Part shown: positions 31,577-43,976 of the stretch, piece after piece
Layout: each line of letters starts with the position of its first letter
How positions within the stretch are numbered: position 1 is the first letter of the stretch
Assembly (NCBI GenBank): GCA_937625935.1
Contig: OW569395.1
Span: 62,001 to 126,000, forward strand
Direction of reading: 5' to 3'
Length of the DNA stretch: 64,000 nucleotides
Origin: Tetramitus jugosus
Lineage: Eukaryota; Heterolobosea; Eutetramitea; Acrasida; Vahlkampfiidae
The notes under the pieces: generated by a model
Told to the model about the DNA's origin: nothing
Database searches by the model: none
What the model saw: the letters and a program-made list of their open reading frames with translations, nothing else
Made by a program: the position numbers and the translations under genes

Positions 31577-32297
31577 TATCTTTTGTTTTTGTTTTGGACC
31601 TGCGATCAAAGAAAACTCCTTATTTGTGTTTGTTGAAGGGTACTTGACGGAGAAATCATCCGATTTATTCTTAGAGTTCAAAAAGCACCCTTTGCGTTAA
31701 CCTGGTCATATAGATTGAGATACATGTGGCGAAATGGTGGTCAAATGTTGGAGAATAGTCTTCACCAAAGAATAACATTAAACATTCACAAGCTTTTTGA
31801 GATATTATTTATTATTATTGTTGTTGTTGTGGCTCACATCTTCAAAAGCATGTGTGTGACTCAGGCAGCTCGAAAGTACCTTCACTCTTTGAAGCAAACT
31901 ATAAAGTTCACATGGATCTCTATTCTCTTCTTTGTGCATCATCACATCATTCTCCAGCTTATGAAAACATGTTCTACTCACTACTACTATTAAAAAGCTT
32001 ATCATGAAACTACAACGACTACTAGGCTTGTTGTTGTCGTCGTTGTCCACAAAAATCTATCTACACGTACAAAAAAAGACAAAGCTCTTGTTCAAGACTA
32101 GTGTTGTTCGTTTTTTGAGCGATAACACAATCTGGACAAAGCTTCATCGCACCACGGAAGCTTCTTCCCATCATCAATATCCAAGACACAGCTTCATGTG
32201 AGCTCTTGTTGTTCACTAGAGTCAGCATATGGGTGAAGCTACTTGTGCTTGTTGGGAGTGATTGGTGGAGGAGAGAAGACTGATTGGGTGGAGCTCT
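31577..32297. other. Intergenic spacer
   Basis: About 720 bases between the F-box-like start and the histone H3 stop, both leftward. It contains a short TTA/TTG simple repeat near 31805-31832. I find no animal-type histone stem-loop just downstream of H3. Confidence 0.45.
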
Positions 32298-33257
<960 letters not shown>

Positions 33258-34508
33258 ATGATGAACACATTCAAACCAATCATTTTCCAATCATCAACAT
33301 TCCGTCTTTTCACTCACTGCTTCTCTACGACCACCTGCTCGCAACCTCTCTCTTCCAGATCTCTCCCAATCGGATGCTTTTACAAAATTGGTGTTTGGCC
33401 GACAAAAGCCCGTCGTGGAAACAGTTTAGCTGGACTTTCCGATCCACGTTCACACGAGGCCACCAAACAAAGCAAACAAACAAAGCAAAACCCATTGTCT
33501 CATAGAACAAACCAAAAAATGACAAAGTCTGTAGCAACTCAAGATTCAAGTGCACCAAAAAGAACTCTATATCCACCAATTGAGCCATACGATTCTGGTC
33601 GACTCAAAGTTTCCGATATTCATGAGCTTTACTATGAACAATGTGGTAATCCAAACGGAAAACCTGCAATTGTAGTTCATGGAGGTCCAGGAGGAGGCTG
33701 CGTTGCTTCTTACAGACAATACTTTGATCCAGTCGTCTATCGTATCGTGATGTTTGATCAGAGAGGAGCAGGAAGATCGACTCCACATGCAGAACTCGAA
33801 GAAAACACGACTTGGCATCTAGTAGAGGACATGGAAACGATTCGAAAGCATTTGGGTATTGAAAATTGGACTGTTGTGTTTGGAGGCAGTTGGGGCAGTA
33901 CTTTGTCATTGGCCTATGCTCAAACGCATCCCGAACGAGTCAAGAGTCTCGTGTTGAGAGGTATTTTTACATTGAGAAGAAGAGAATTGGAGTTTTTTTA
34001 TCAGGAGGGATCCAGTTGGGTGTTCCCTGATGCGTGGGATCAATATCTGGAGCCTATTCCAGAAGAGGAGAGAGGTGATTTGATGGCTGCGTATTACAAG
34101 AGATTGACTGGTGATAACGAAGAGGAAAAGTTGAGATGTGCTCGTGCTTGGTCAGTATGGGAAATGTCTACGAGCAGATTGTTTGTGGACCCAGCTTATA
34201 TTGCTCGTGCTGCTGAAGATGATTTGTTTGCTGTTGCTTTTGCTAGAATTGAGTGTCACTACTTTGTGAATGCCGGATGGTTCAAGGATGGTCAATTGAT
34301 TGATAACGCTGGTATTTTGAAGGATATTCCTGTTGAGATTGTTCAGGGAAGATATGACATGGTCTGTCCTGCAAAGTCTGCCTGGGATTTGCACAAGAAT
34401 TTGGCTCAGAGTAATTTGGTGATTGTTCCAGATGCTGGTCATTCTGCAATCGAACCTGGAATTGTTTCTGCTCTTGTCGAAGCCTGTGACAAGTTTAGAG
34501 ATTTGTAA
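33258..34508 (+). CDS. Prolyl aminopeptidase (proline iminopeptidase, S33)
   Basis: 416 aa from ATG 33258, or 329 aa from ATG 33519. The alpha/beta-hydrolase core is textbook for this family: HGGPGGG oxyanion loop, DQRGAGRS, GGSWGS with the nucleophile Ser211, Asp367 in GRYDMVCP and His395 in DAGHSA. It releases N-terminal proline from peptides. The 87-residue stretch before the second ATG is basic, Ser/Thr/Arg-rich and almost free of acid residues for its first ~35 positions, as in a mitochondrial presequence, so two forms from alternative starts are possible. Length without the extension (~329 aa) is normal for the family. Confidence 0.92.
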   Translation: MMNTFKPIIFQSSTFRLFTHCFSTTTCSQPLSSRSLPIGCFYKIGVWPTKARRGNSLAGLSDPRSHEATKQSKQTKQNPLSHRTNQKMTKSVATQDSSAPKRTLYPPIEPYDSGRLKVSDIHELYYEQCGNPNGKPAIVVHGGPGGGCVASYRQYFDPVVYRIVMFDQRGAGRSTPHAELEENTTWHLVEDMETIRKHLGIENWTVVFGGSWGSTLSLAYAQTHPERVKSLVLRGIFTLRRRELEFFYQEGSSWVFPDAWDQYLEPIPEEERGDLMAAYYKRLTGDNEEEKLRCARAWSVWEMSTSRLFVDPAYIARAAEDDLFAVAFARIECHYFVNAGWFKDGQLIDNAGILKDIPVEIVQGRYDMVCPAKSAWDLHKNLAQSNLVIVPDAGHSAIEPGIVSALVEACDKFRDL

Positions 34509-34707
34509 AACAAGTAGTGTGTATTCAAACCAATAAGTAAATGAAACATATTTTTGTCTCAATAGATCTGACTCTCAACTTTGAACAATCGAACATTCGA
34601 CCGAAGGTTTCAATAGCTCAGTTGTGACAACACTTGATAAGCTTGTTTTGCGAAATTATCGGACTTTAATTTAACATTCTTGCCCATACCATAACAAAGA
34701 CAACAGA

Positions 34708-36108
34708 TTACTCATCCTGACTACAATCCCTCAAGAATTGTTTGTTAACAGGCTCTAATGTTGTTTTGTTAGGATCATAGGCAACGCCTTGAGAATAATC
34801 CAAATCAAACACCTTTTGGAACGAGTCCAATAGAGCGTTTTGTCCACCAGAGGCAGAAGAAACGGCAATCGTAAAGTCTCTGTTGACCTTTCTGTAACCA
34901 GAACTGCCCATTGGAGGGAAAGTGTTTGGAAGTTGTGGATAATCAGATTCTCTCCAATTTCCAGAAGACATCATCACCAAACGATTGTCAACAATCCAAT
35001 ACTTTTGATGAGAGTAGGACAAGCAGTATGGATGACTCATCTTGACAGCAATATTGTGACTGTACAATTTCTTGTAGCACTCCAGAGCTTCCTTTTTCTC
35101 CTCAGCACCAAACACCTCATGAGACACAAAGAGCTTGAGCGAAACACCTCTGGCAGCCATATCGATCAACATGTCACACAATGGAGTGGAACTCACTTCA
35201 TAAATGCTCAATTGGAAAGATGTCTTGACACCATTGAGAACGGTCTTTAGATTCTCGAGGGCAAAGTCAGGAGAGGCAACCAAAGAAACAATGGCATCAT
35301 TGATGACTTGTTTTGGCTCTGGAGCAGGTGTATCCACTTCACAATGCTTAAAATTGTACTTTTCAGGCACAACCACAGGAATATCACTCTTGTCTCTAAT
35401 CAGTGCAATTTCATCGCTCGTGTATTGGCTCATGTCCACCACGATCGGAGCGGCTTGCTTGTTATCAAAATCAAAAACAGCGCGCGTAAAATTGGCGATC
35501 GCACGATTACCGTAAATCAAAACGCCAGCTTCTCTGTTGGACATGATGGAAGTTTTGCTAAAGTTGATGCTTGAGATGGCCAATCGATCACCTTGATCCA
35601 CACTCACAAACTTTGTGTGCAAGAATCCAGTTGTCGTATAGTATCGCACTGAAGCTCCAGCAATGGCCAAATAGGTCAAAAGACTCATTTTGCCCGCACA
35701 TTGCTTATCACCATACTGAGCAGGGTCATTGGTCACAATTTGCACATGAACACCTCTGTGAATTGCATTGACCAATGCTTGAAACACTGGAAACTTTTCC
35801 TTTTGCTTAATGTCCTTGGCATAGCAACCATAGCATAGCTCTCCGTATGTACAGCCACTCCAACTCGAAAAACCGGGTATTGCAATCAAAACTTCAGATT
35901 TTGCTGACTCTACCAAAGAAGTTAAGGTACTAGCGGAGTAATCGGGAGAGAAAAAGGCGGAGATTTGAACGGATCCCGCTGGCAATTCAAGTGGGTGGAA
36001 TTGAGAGTGATAGGCAATGGTCTGATTTGCATATTGATGAGATGGATCAATGAAGAAACATCCCAGTGTGACAACAAGTAGTGTCACAAACAGAATGAGA
36101 GAGTGCAT
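34708..36108 (-). CDS. Secreted phospholipase D family protein (PLD3/PLD4-like)
   Basis: 466 aa from ATG 36108-36106. Residues 1-20 are a signal peptide or signal anchor (LILFVTLLVVTLGCFF). Two HKD motifs are present: HTKFVSVDQGD with the following SINFSKTSIMSNRE, and HQKYWIVDNRLVMMSSGNWRESDYP. This is the paired arrangement of the PLD superfamily; each half supplies one His. The overall layout resembles the secreted/lysosomal PLD3-PLD4 type, whose animal members act as 5' exonucleases, but substrate (lipid or nucleic acid) cannot be assigned here. Cys-rich GCTYGELCYGCYAKD may be disulphide bonded. Confidence 0.82.
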   Translation of the reverse strand: MHSLILFVTLLVVTLGCFFIDPSHQYANQTIAYHSQFHPLELPAGSVQISAFFSPDYSASTLTSLVESAKSEVLIAIPGFSSWSGCTYGELCYGCYAKDIKQKEKFPVFQALVNAIHRGVHVQIVTNDPAQYGDKQCAGKMSLLTYLAIAGASVRYYTTTGFLHTKFVSVDQGDRLAISSINFSKTSIMSNREAGVLIYGNRAIANFTRAVFDFDNKQAAPIVVDMSQYTSDEIALIRDKSDIPVVVPEKYNFKHCEVDTPAPEPKQVINDAIVSLVASPDFALENLKTVLNGVKTSFQLSIYEVSSTPLCDMLIDMAARGVSLKLFVSHEVFGAEEKKEALECYKKLYSHNIAVKMSHPYCLSYSHQKYWIVDNRLVMMSSGNWRESDYPQLPNTFPPMGSSGYRKVNRDFTIAVSSASGGQNALLDSFQKVFDLDYSQGVAYDPNKTTLEPVNKQFLRDCSQDE

Positions 36109-36521
36109 CTTTGTTTTTTGTTTGTGGGGGTTTTTTCGGAGAGATATTTTTTCTCCGATGTCTAATCTGAACTGCCAGTGATTCGTTCGCGACCCAGAGG
36201 AAACAAATATGTCATTCTCCATTTCTTTTTTTTCTGCCTACCAAGTTTAGGATGATACTGACATAGTCACTTGAATGAAGACTGGGCTCCATCTGACACC
36301 ATCCCTTGCTCAGCATGTATTTCCGATGCTCTTCGCGCGAAAAGGACTGTTTGTTCGACGATTTGGAAAAGCGCATGAAAGATGCTTGACGTCAAAAGTC
36401 TTCTCCTTTTATACCAAGTTCTCATTGAACTTTGGTTTTGCTTTTCTTCTTTCTGTAACAAACGACAAACATACATTAGAAACCAACACTGCACATTTTG
36501 TCACAGTCACCGGCGACATCG

Positions 36522-39500
36522 ATGTCAATAGGGAGAACAAGAGCAGTTGGTCACCACCACCACATCAAAAATGATCAAGGGCAGTTGTTGCAGAAATGGA
36601 AAATAAACTTGGTGGTAATGGTCACAATGATGATGGTTTTATGCAGTTTCATGCATGAACATCGTACCATGGTCCATGCCCATCAATTTTCATGCGAAGA
36701 AAAAGGTGGAGCAATGAAGTTGGGCAAGTGTTACTACCTTGGAAGCAAAGATGAAATGAGAGATCCTGTTGCTGGGCAAGAGTTTTGTCAAGCAAAAGGA
36801 TACCAGGGACTGTTGCAGGTTGAGAATGATTTTGAGGCACAGAACATGTTTGGAGATTTCTCTGTGTGGACTGGCATTCAAAAGAGAAGAGACAATATTT
36901 GGGTTCAGAGAAACGATTTGAAAGTTGGTAAGTACATCTCTTGATGAGTGAAGTAGTTTTTTGCCAGACTTCAGTTTTTGCTATGCTTGAATGATGTTGA
37001 CTTTTTTCCTGTGAAATGAATGGATAGCGAGTTGGCTTCGATTTACGACACCGGATACAACGAACGGTCCGGCTTATGCATCATACAGTATGGGAAACTT
37101 AATTGCTGTGCCTAGTGTCTCTGTAGATTCCAGAAGATTGGTTTGTGAGTCAATGGTAGAAGAAGAGTGCCATCGTTTGGGAGCGGAAACAGTACTCGGA
37201 AAGTGCGTAACTGTGGATCCACAACTATTAACTTATCCGTATTGTCGGTATCAATGCTCCACAATTAATAGTCTCTTCAAGCCAATTCAAATTGGTTCAG
37301 AGCAGGAGAAGGACCTCTTTGTTAGTCAGGTGACGTTTGACTCGGTGTGGCTTGATCAATCTGTATCAGACAGTCTCTATAAATTCTATGGTGACCGAGA
37401 CTCGAACTATAATAATGGTCTCATTCCATCTCAAGCACCACAGTCTTATTATCAGATTAGTATGTCTCAAAATGGTACCTATGAATATGCACAGAGTCAG
37501 GAGATTCATCACTGTGCCTGTGAGAGAGTTATCTCCCAGGATTGCCAGATTCAATATGGCTATTACTTTTCTGGTCGATGCTTTAGATATGTGACTGATT
37601 CACTGAATTCGGACGAGGCACTGACCACATGTTATGGTTTGGGATTCGACGGAGTAGCAGTGGCCAACAATTTTGATGATATCAGCTTTTTGTACGACAT
37701 GTCTTCAAACAAAACAGCCACTCAATATTTAGTCAGGGTGAATGGTAATACAACAGCTCTAAATGCTGGATCGGTAAATGGAGGAGACTTGATAGCTGTC
37801 TCAAGCACTGATCTTCTTCCATTTATCTGTGAAATGACATTTGTTTGCTTTGGAAAAAAAAGCACAGACGCAGGGGTTTGTGGTGGAAGAGGTCGATGTG
37901 TGGGAAACAATCAATGTCTATGCAATGACCAAGCGTTAGTTGGAGATGAATGTACAGCCAAGGAGAGATATCTATTCGAGTCCCAGAGGTTGACTTCCGA
38001 CGTTGATCTTCAAGATTATGATATACACTCTGCCGTTGTCAGAAATGGTGTGGTTTATTTTGCAGCGAATCATACGATTTATGAAGCACATAAGGACCTG
38101 GATCAAGTGACTGTGTTTCCTTTATTGAACAATGGATCATCTTTTACTGGTAATTTTGAATTTGATTTGATAGCGACGAGCAAACCCTATGGATTGGCAG
38201 TGGGACCTGACCAGATTTTGTACACATTAGATCGAGATTATGCTCTGGTAAGAGGAATTAACTTTGAAACGAACATGATTTACAATGTAACTGGTGGTGA
38301 TGTGGATTCTAATTATGACATCGCGGTGAGCAATCAATCACTTTATGTTTCAGGCTCATATGATGTCAAGCGATTTGATCTTTTGTCAGGTGATTTTGTT
38401 GATAGTTTTGAAACAGCTGGCGATTCTCAAGTAGCATTTAGTCATGGCAAATTGTTTTTTTCCTCTGGTGAAGATATAAACATCCATTACGAAGAGTCAG
38501 GTGATCGTCGCTACTTGACATCTATCTCGGGTGCTCAACACTTCACCGGTGATCCAGTTTATGGTGCCTTGTTGTTGTATGCAGATCCTTTGATTATTGC
38601 CCTTTTGCCTGATGGTACCGAAAGAGAGCTTATTACGAGTGGCCCCGAGTACAATCACAGTTATACAAGCAAAATTGCAATCAATGATATCAAAGCAATG
38701 GCACTCGATCAATCCTACCTCACTGTGCTGAGTAACACCGGCTATACAGAGGTGAAGTTCAGATGTGAACCTGGATTCCAAGAACCAGAGTGTGTGGTTC
38801 CTCTTTGCTTTGGAGTACCTGCGACAGATCAAACAGTTTGTTCTTCCTCAGGTGCTTGTATTGCGCCTGATGTGTGCGTATGTAATAACAAGGATTTCGA
38901 TGCCAGAGATTGCAGTGGAGAAGCAGGTATACTTACAGGCGCGACAGTATCTCTCCTCAAAGACAACACTGTGGGAGCTATTGGAGGTGCTCTAGACATT
39001 GTGGAGAATTCATTTTTGTACTATTGTGACGCAAGTAACAATATCATGTTTTTGAATAGAATTACTGGAGCAGTAGAAGTGCTAGCAACTCCCGGTTATC
39101 CATGTAATAGTATTACACCAACCAAGAATCAAACTATTTACCTTGTTTCATTTAACTCTTGGATTGGAGAGTTGGATACTATCGCAAAGAATGTGACAGT
39201 TATTGCTGGAATCCAAGGATTACCAGGAAGCGTTGATGGATATTCAGATACATCTATGGTAGGTGTCGTGGAAAGTGTGGTGATTGATCCTTATGACAAT
39301 AATATTGCATACTTTGCTGATGGAACTGCTGGAACCATTAAGAAGCTCGACTTGAGAACAACAAGAGTGACAACTATTACAACAGGTTCCTCTTTGATGA
39401 TTGGACATGTGTCTGAAGTGTCATATTTTGGAAAGTCACTTGGAAGACTAACATTAATCAAGGATACGCTTGTGTTTTCAGCAGATGCCAAAATGTTTGA

Positions 39501-42500
39501 ATTGTCGTTAAAAGATATGAATATCAAACTCCTGACGACACTCTATCTTGCCCATATCACTGAGAATGTTTTGACTGGTGATCTGTACATCTCTGGTGGT
39601 GGAAAAAATTATATCGACACTCTATCAGCAGACAAGCAATCAACAACAATATTTCTAGGAAATCCGAATTCAGGAGATGGAGGGAATGATGTGGCATCTG
39701 CGAGATTCAATGATATCAGCTCAACACTTTTCGATCAGAAAACAAGGGAACTCATTATCTTCAGCAAAGGGAATAACCAAATTAGAACCCTGAAATTTGC
39801 TTGCGATAAGTATGCTGGTGACCAGTGCGATACAATTTACTGTGCAGGCATTCCTCAAGGTCATCCGGATGTCTGTAGTAGCAATGGTGTCTGTTGGGCA
39901 CAAGATACCTGTTCTTGTCTAGGAGGTTATGAGAGTTGTGTTCACATTTGTCCTAACAATAGTTCTCTTTGCTCAGGCAATGGCAAATGTATTCCTATAA
40001 GTCAATGTATTACTCCTGATATTACTGTGGCAACATCAGTCTATTCACCTCCATGCTCCGACGCAGTTGTCAATGCCTCGATCAATATTCCGGATTACAC
40101 TTTGACTTGGACTCTTATTGATATAACATTAGTTGAAGATTTTAAAGCACGCACAGCGCTAGAGATATTAATTCAGTCCCAAAATGGACCGATTCTCTCG
40201 ATTCCTGATATCATGCTCTTGTATGGTACAACTGTTACCGTCAACTTAACCCTATCTACGAGCGCAGGCACAGTATCCAGGCAGGTTGTAATTTATAAGA
40301 ATGCATTGCCTGGTGCTAAGATTGTTACACCAGCAGCAGTGAAGGGCTATGAACCATTCACTTTAAGTTCCTCAGTTGCTCATTTTCCTAGTTGTATAGT
40401 TACGAGTTCATTGACCTATACTTGGAAGATAGATGAAAGCGATGTATCCTATGCAAATTCATTCACAGTTGGTGCTAAAACACTATCGAGTGGCCTTCAT
40501 GCAGTGAAGTTGATAGTGCAAGTCCCGGGTCAACAGTTACAGCCGGAGAGTGATTTCCAATTATACGTACAGAGACCTTCTCCAATACCAAGAATTACTG
40601 GAGGAGATGCAAAGATTACCCAAAACTCTTCATACATTCTCGATGCTTCTTTGAGTTCAGATGATGAGATTAGTAGTTTGAAAATGGCCAACTTCACATG
40701 GTCGGCTCAACATGGAAGCGTTGATTGCACTTACATGATCAATGTGACAGAGTCGAATGGTCAGAAGGCTTTGTTTGTGCCAACAATTGTTGGAGACTTC
40801 CAGATTACGCTAACGATGAATAGCGTGGATGGGCGTACGGATACTACTGGTGCCAGAATCACTGTTGTTTCTCAAGTTATACCTTCAGTCAGACTCATAG
40901 GTAAGAATTCTGTGTATAGTGCAAGCTTAAAATTATCCTTTGAAGCAGATGTCCAAGCGAATGTAAACAGGTCCTCACTGCAATTCGAATGGATATTGTA
41001 CGATACAAGTTTGGATGTCGCGACTTTTCCTGTCGTGAATTTGACAAGTAGAGATCTGTTGGTGCCCAGTAACCAACTGAAAAATTTTGTGATCAGATCT
41101 AATACTTTGTCGTCAGGTTCCAGCTATCTATTGAAGGTGTTTTGCAATATTCGTGGTTCCCCAGAGAAAGCATATTCGACTCTTGAGTTCTATGTAACAC
41201 CACCACCGACAACAACAGATCCAGTTGGTATCACTGCGCTTGTCAATAATAGCACAGTTCATGTCGAAGCAGTAGGATGGACTGACAATCCAAACTCTCT
41301 TAATCTACAATACGCTTTTGAGTACTATGATTCACAGACTCAATCTTGGAATATTTTGGCACCATTTGGAGATTCATCTGCTGTCGATGCTCAGTTCTTT
41401 GTTTCAAAGGCCCAAGATGTAACAATCGTTTGTCGGGTTAGGAATATTTTCTATGCCCAAAGAAAGGTGAACATTACTGTCCACTTAGATCCAAAACCAA
41501 TACAGAAGGCTGAAGTTCTATCTCTTCTTTCTCAAAAGAAGAGTCAATTGCTCAGTGGTAGTGTGTCATCTGATTTGGGTTTTGTGCTTCTCCAAGTAAC
41601 AAACTACTATGCACGCAGTTCTGAAACAATTGATCCAACAATTGCATTCGATTTGATAGATATCATCACTAGAACGATCGATAGCACTTCACAAAAGCCA
41701 GAGCAATTCGCAAATCAACAAATGAAGTCCTTGGAGTACCTTTCCGAAAGTGTGAGTGGATACAACTATCAGCTTCTCAATCTCACAAAGTATGTTCTTT
41801 GGAATTTTGGTGTGGCAGATGTGGATGATATTATCTTGAGTGCAAGTTCTACAATATCTCGATTAATTCAATCGAACAATGACACTAACGACATCAGTTC
41901 AATGGCAATCTCAACTCTCAAGAAACTGACAACTGTTGTATTGAACTCGAAGGAGCCAGATGAAGAAGCAACTACCTTGTCTACAACGAGTTACACACTG
42001 GTTGCTTTCAAAACATACGGAAGTAGTCTTCAAAATGTGTCACTTGAAAGCAATTACTCTTCGATTCGCTTGCCAGAGAATGTCATATCGAACTCGAATT
42101 CCGATTCAGTATTTTCGATGGAGTATTTCACTTATCCTGATCAGCACAGTGCTCTTTGGAATCCTGATATTGCAGCCAATATTTCCTCGAGTATCATTTC
42201 TGTGAGAATATTGGATGAGTCATTGACAAAGATTGCAATCGAAGCATCTGAATCAGATCCACTTGTTCTTGTGATCAAAAAGAATAATGAATCATCAACA
42301 GATGATGAACTAGCTACATTTACATGCCGATACTATGATGAGACAACAGATTCCGAGTGGGGTACATATGGTTGTTGGTTGTACAACGAGACTGATGAAT
42401 ATGTGATCTGTCATTGCAATCATACAACCTCATTCGCTGCATTTGTGCAATATTCCAAGAAGGATCTGGAGAAGCCACTCACAAAGGATACCAAGAACTT

Positions 42501-43935
42501 GTACTATGCCAGAATTGCATTCAATGCCTTCTTTATGATCATCATTGCAATTTTGGTAATCTTCTTGATTATTGTTCGAAACAGACAGCCAGTCAGATCC
42601 AGATTGTTTGCTCCATTGTTCTGCCTGCTTGCATTGTTTATTGAATGTTCATTGCAAGGTGTTCTGCGTTCAGCGCTTCTATCAGTGGACAACCGAGCGA
42701 AGATGGTCACTGCAATCAATGTGATTGGTGGAATCATTATCACAATCTCATGCCCTCTCTCAGTGACAGCCTTGTTCATTTACTTGTGGCAGAATGTTCG
42801 ATACATGTTGATGAGACAGTATTATGAAATTATGGACTTGTTGGATGGCAAGATTCATTCATCTCGATTGGCACAAGTATCCAAGTTGATCATCTCCAAA
42901 GCACTTTTCATTGTCTCATGTGTTCTCGTGTTTGTTCCATGCTTCATTTACTTCCTGGTGATCTCAACTGTGGGAGGAGTAGAGAGCAGCAAATCGTCCA
43001 CCACTGCAACTGCATTAACCATTTCAAATGCTGTTGTTTATCTGGGTCTGCTCGCATTGATAAGTATTGGAATTGTGATCACGTTCCTCTGGGATGCTTC
43101 GATTGGCAAGTTGCTCCAACAGAAGAAACTGAGAGCTAATTCTGAAGTAAGAACACCAAAGGAAACTCCAAAGGATGCACAAGACAAGTTGAGGAAGGTT
43201 GTGGAGCCAATTTCAAAACATTTCCTGAAGGATGATCCATTGTTCTTCAGGTTAGATGCTCTGCTCATCTCTTTCACAGTTTGTTTTGGCTTTGTTTACT
43301 TTGCACTTGGTATTGCAGTTCAATATGGAGGAAGCCATCTCCAGAGCACACCTATTCAGATTGCACTCCTTGTTTTCGAGATTGTATTTGTATTCTTGAG
43401 AATCTTTGCATTTGGTGGTGCTCTGGCAATTATTGTGCTTGCCAAATGGAAAAGAACTAACTTTGATCTGGTTCATTCAGAGATTGTGGATGAAGGAACA
43501 ATGGAACATGTTTTGCTCGGTTTAATCAAATCAAAGCATGGAAACTTAATCTTCAGAGATTATTGCGTCAAGGAGTTTGCATTGGAGAACTTGTTGGCCT
43601 TCCAAGACTTGGACAAGTTGAAAGCTGATTGGAGTTCTTTGGACGAGGCACACAAGCAAGCACGCTTTGATACTTTTTATTCACTCTATGTTCAGTCTGG
43701 ATCTGATCTGGAAGTCAATATTCCAGGAGTGGTCAGGAAGCAAGTCAATCAGTTGAAACAGGATATCCAGAGTGAAGTAGCAAAGGATGTGTGGCGAAAG
43801 TTGCTCTTGGCTCTGCTCCAAAATATCACAGACACATTCTCTCGATTCGTTGACACAGTTGAGTATCAGCAATATGCCGAGCACAGCGAAATGAACAAGC
43901 GACTGGAGGACGTATCGCTATCTGTTGCCCTGTAA
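36522..43935 (+). CDS. Adhesion-GPCR-like receptor with GPS site, 7TM and C-terminal RGS domain (copy 1)
   Basis: Exons 36522-36927 and 37028-43935; the 100-nt phase-1 intron (GTAAGT...GGATAG) joins NDLKV|ASWLRF. 2437 aa. Order: signal/anchor (~30-50); C-type-lectin-like domain (~56-165, KCYYLGS..., VWTGIQKRRDN, Cys at the end); a second such Cys-rich module (~265-400); EGF-like unit (~400-435); beta-propeller-like strands; EGF-like unit; NHL-type propeller; EGF-like units; PKD/REJ-like beta repeats (~1170-1620); a helical GAIN-like part; GPS motif at ~1902-1935 with paired Cys and CNHTTSFA; seven membrane helices (~1960-2280); RGS domain (~2293-2423). In animals the GPS is the autocleavage site of adhesion GPCRs; the RGS domain would act on G-alpha. 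Likely a cell-surface adhesion or recognition receptor. The stop lies 41 bases from the stop of the convergent DIS3 gene. Confidence 0.85.
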
Positions 43936-43976
43936 GAAATACCAGTATAAAACTGAAGGTACAACGAACTGTTCTT

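Noticed and set aside
34605-34675. tRNA-like D-arm sequence (AATAGCTCAGTTG)
   Set aside because: No T-arm or acceptor pairing follows, so no cloverleaf can be drawn.
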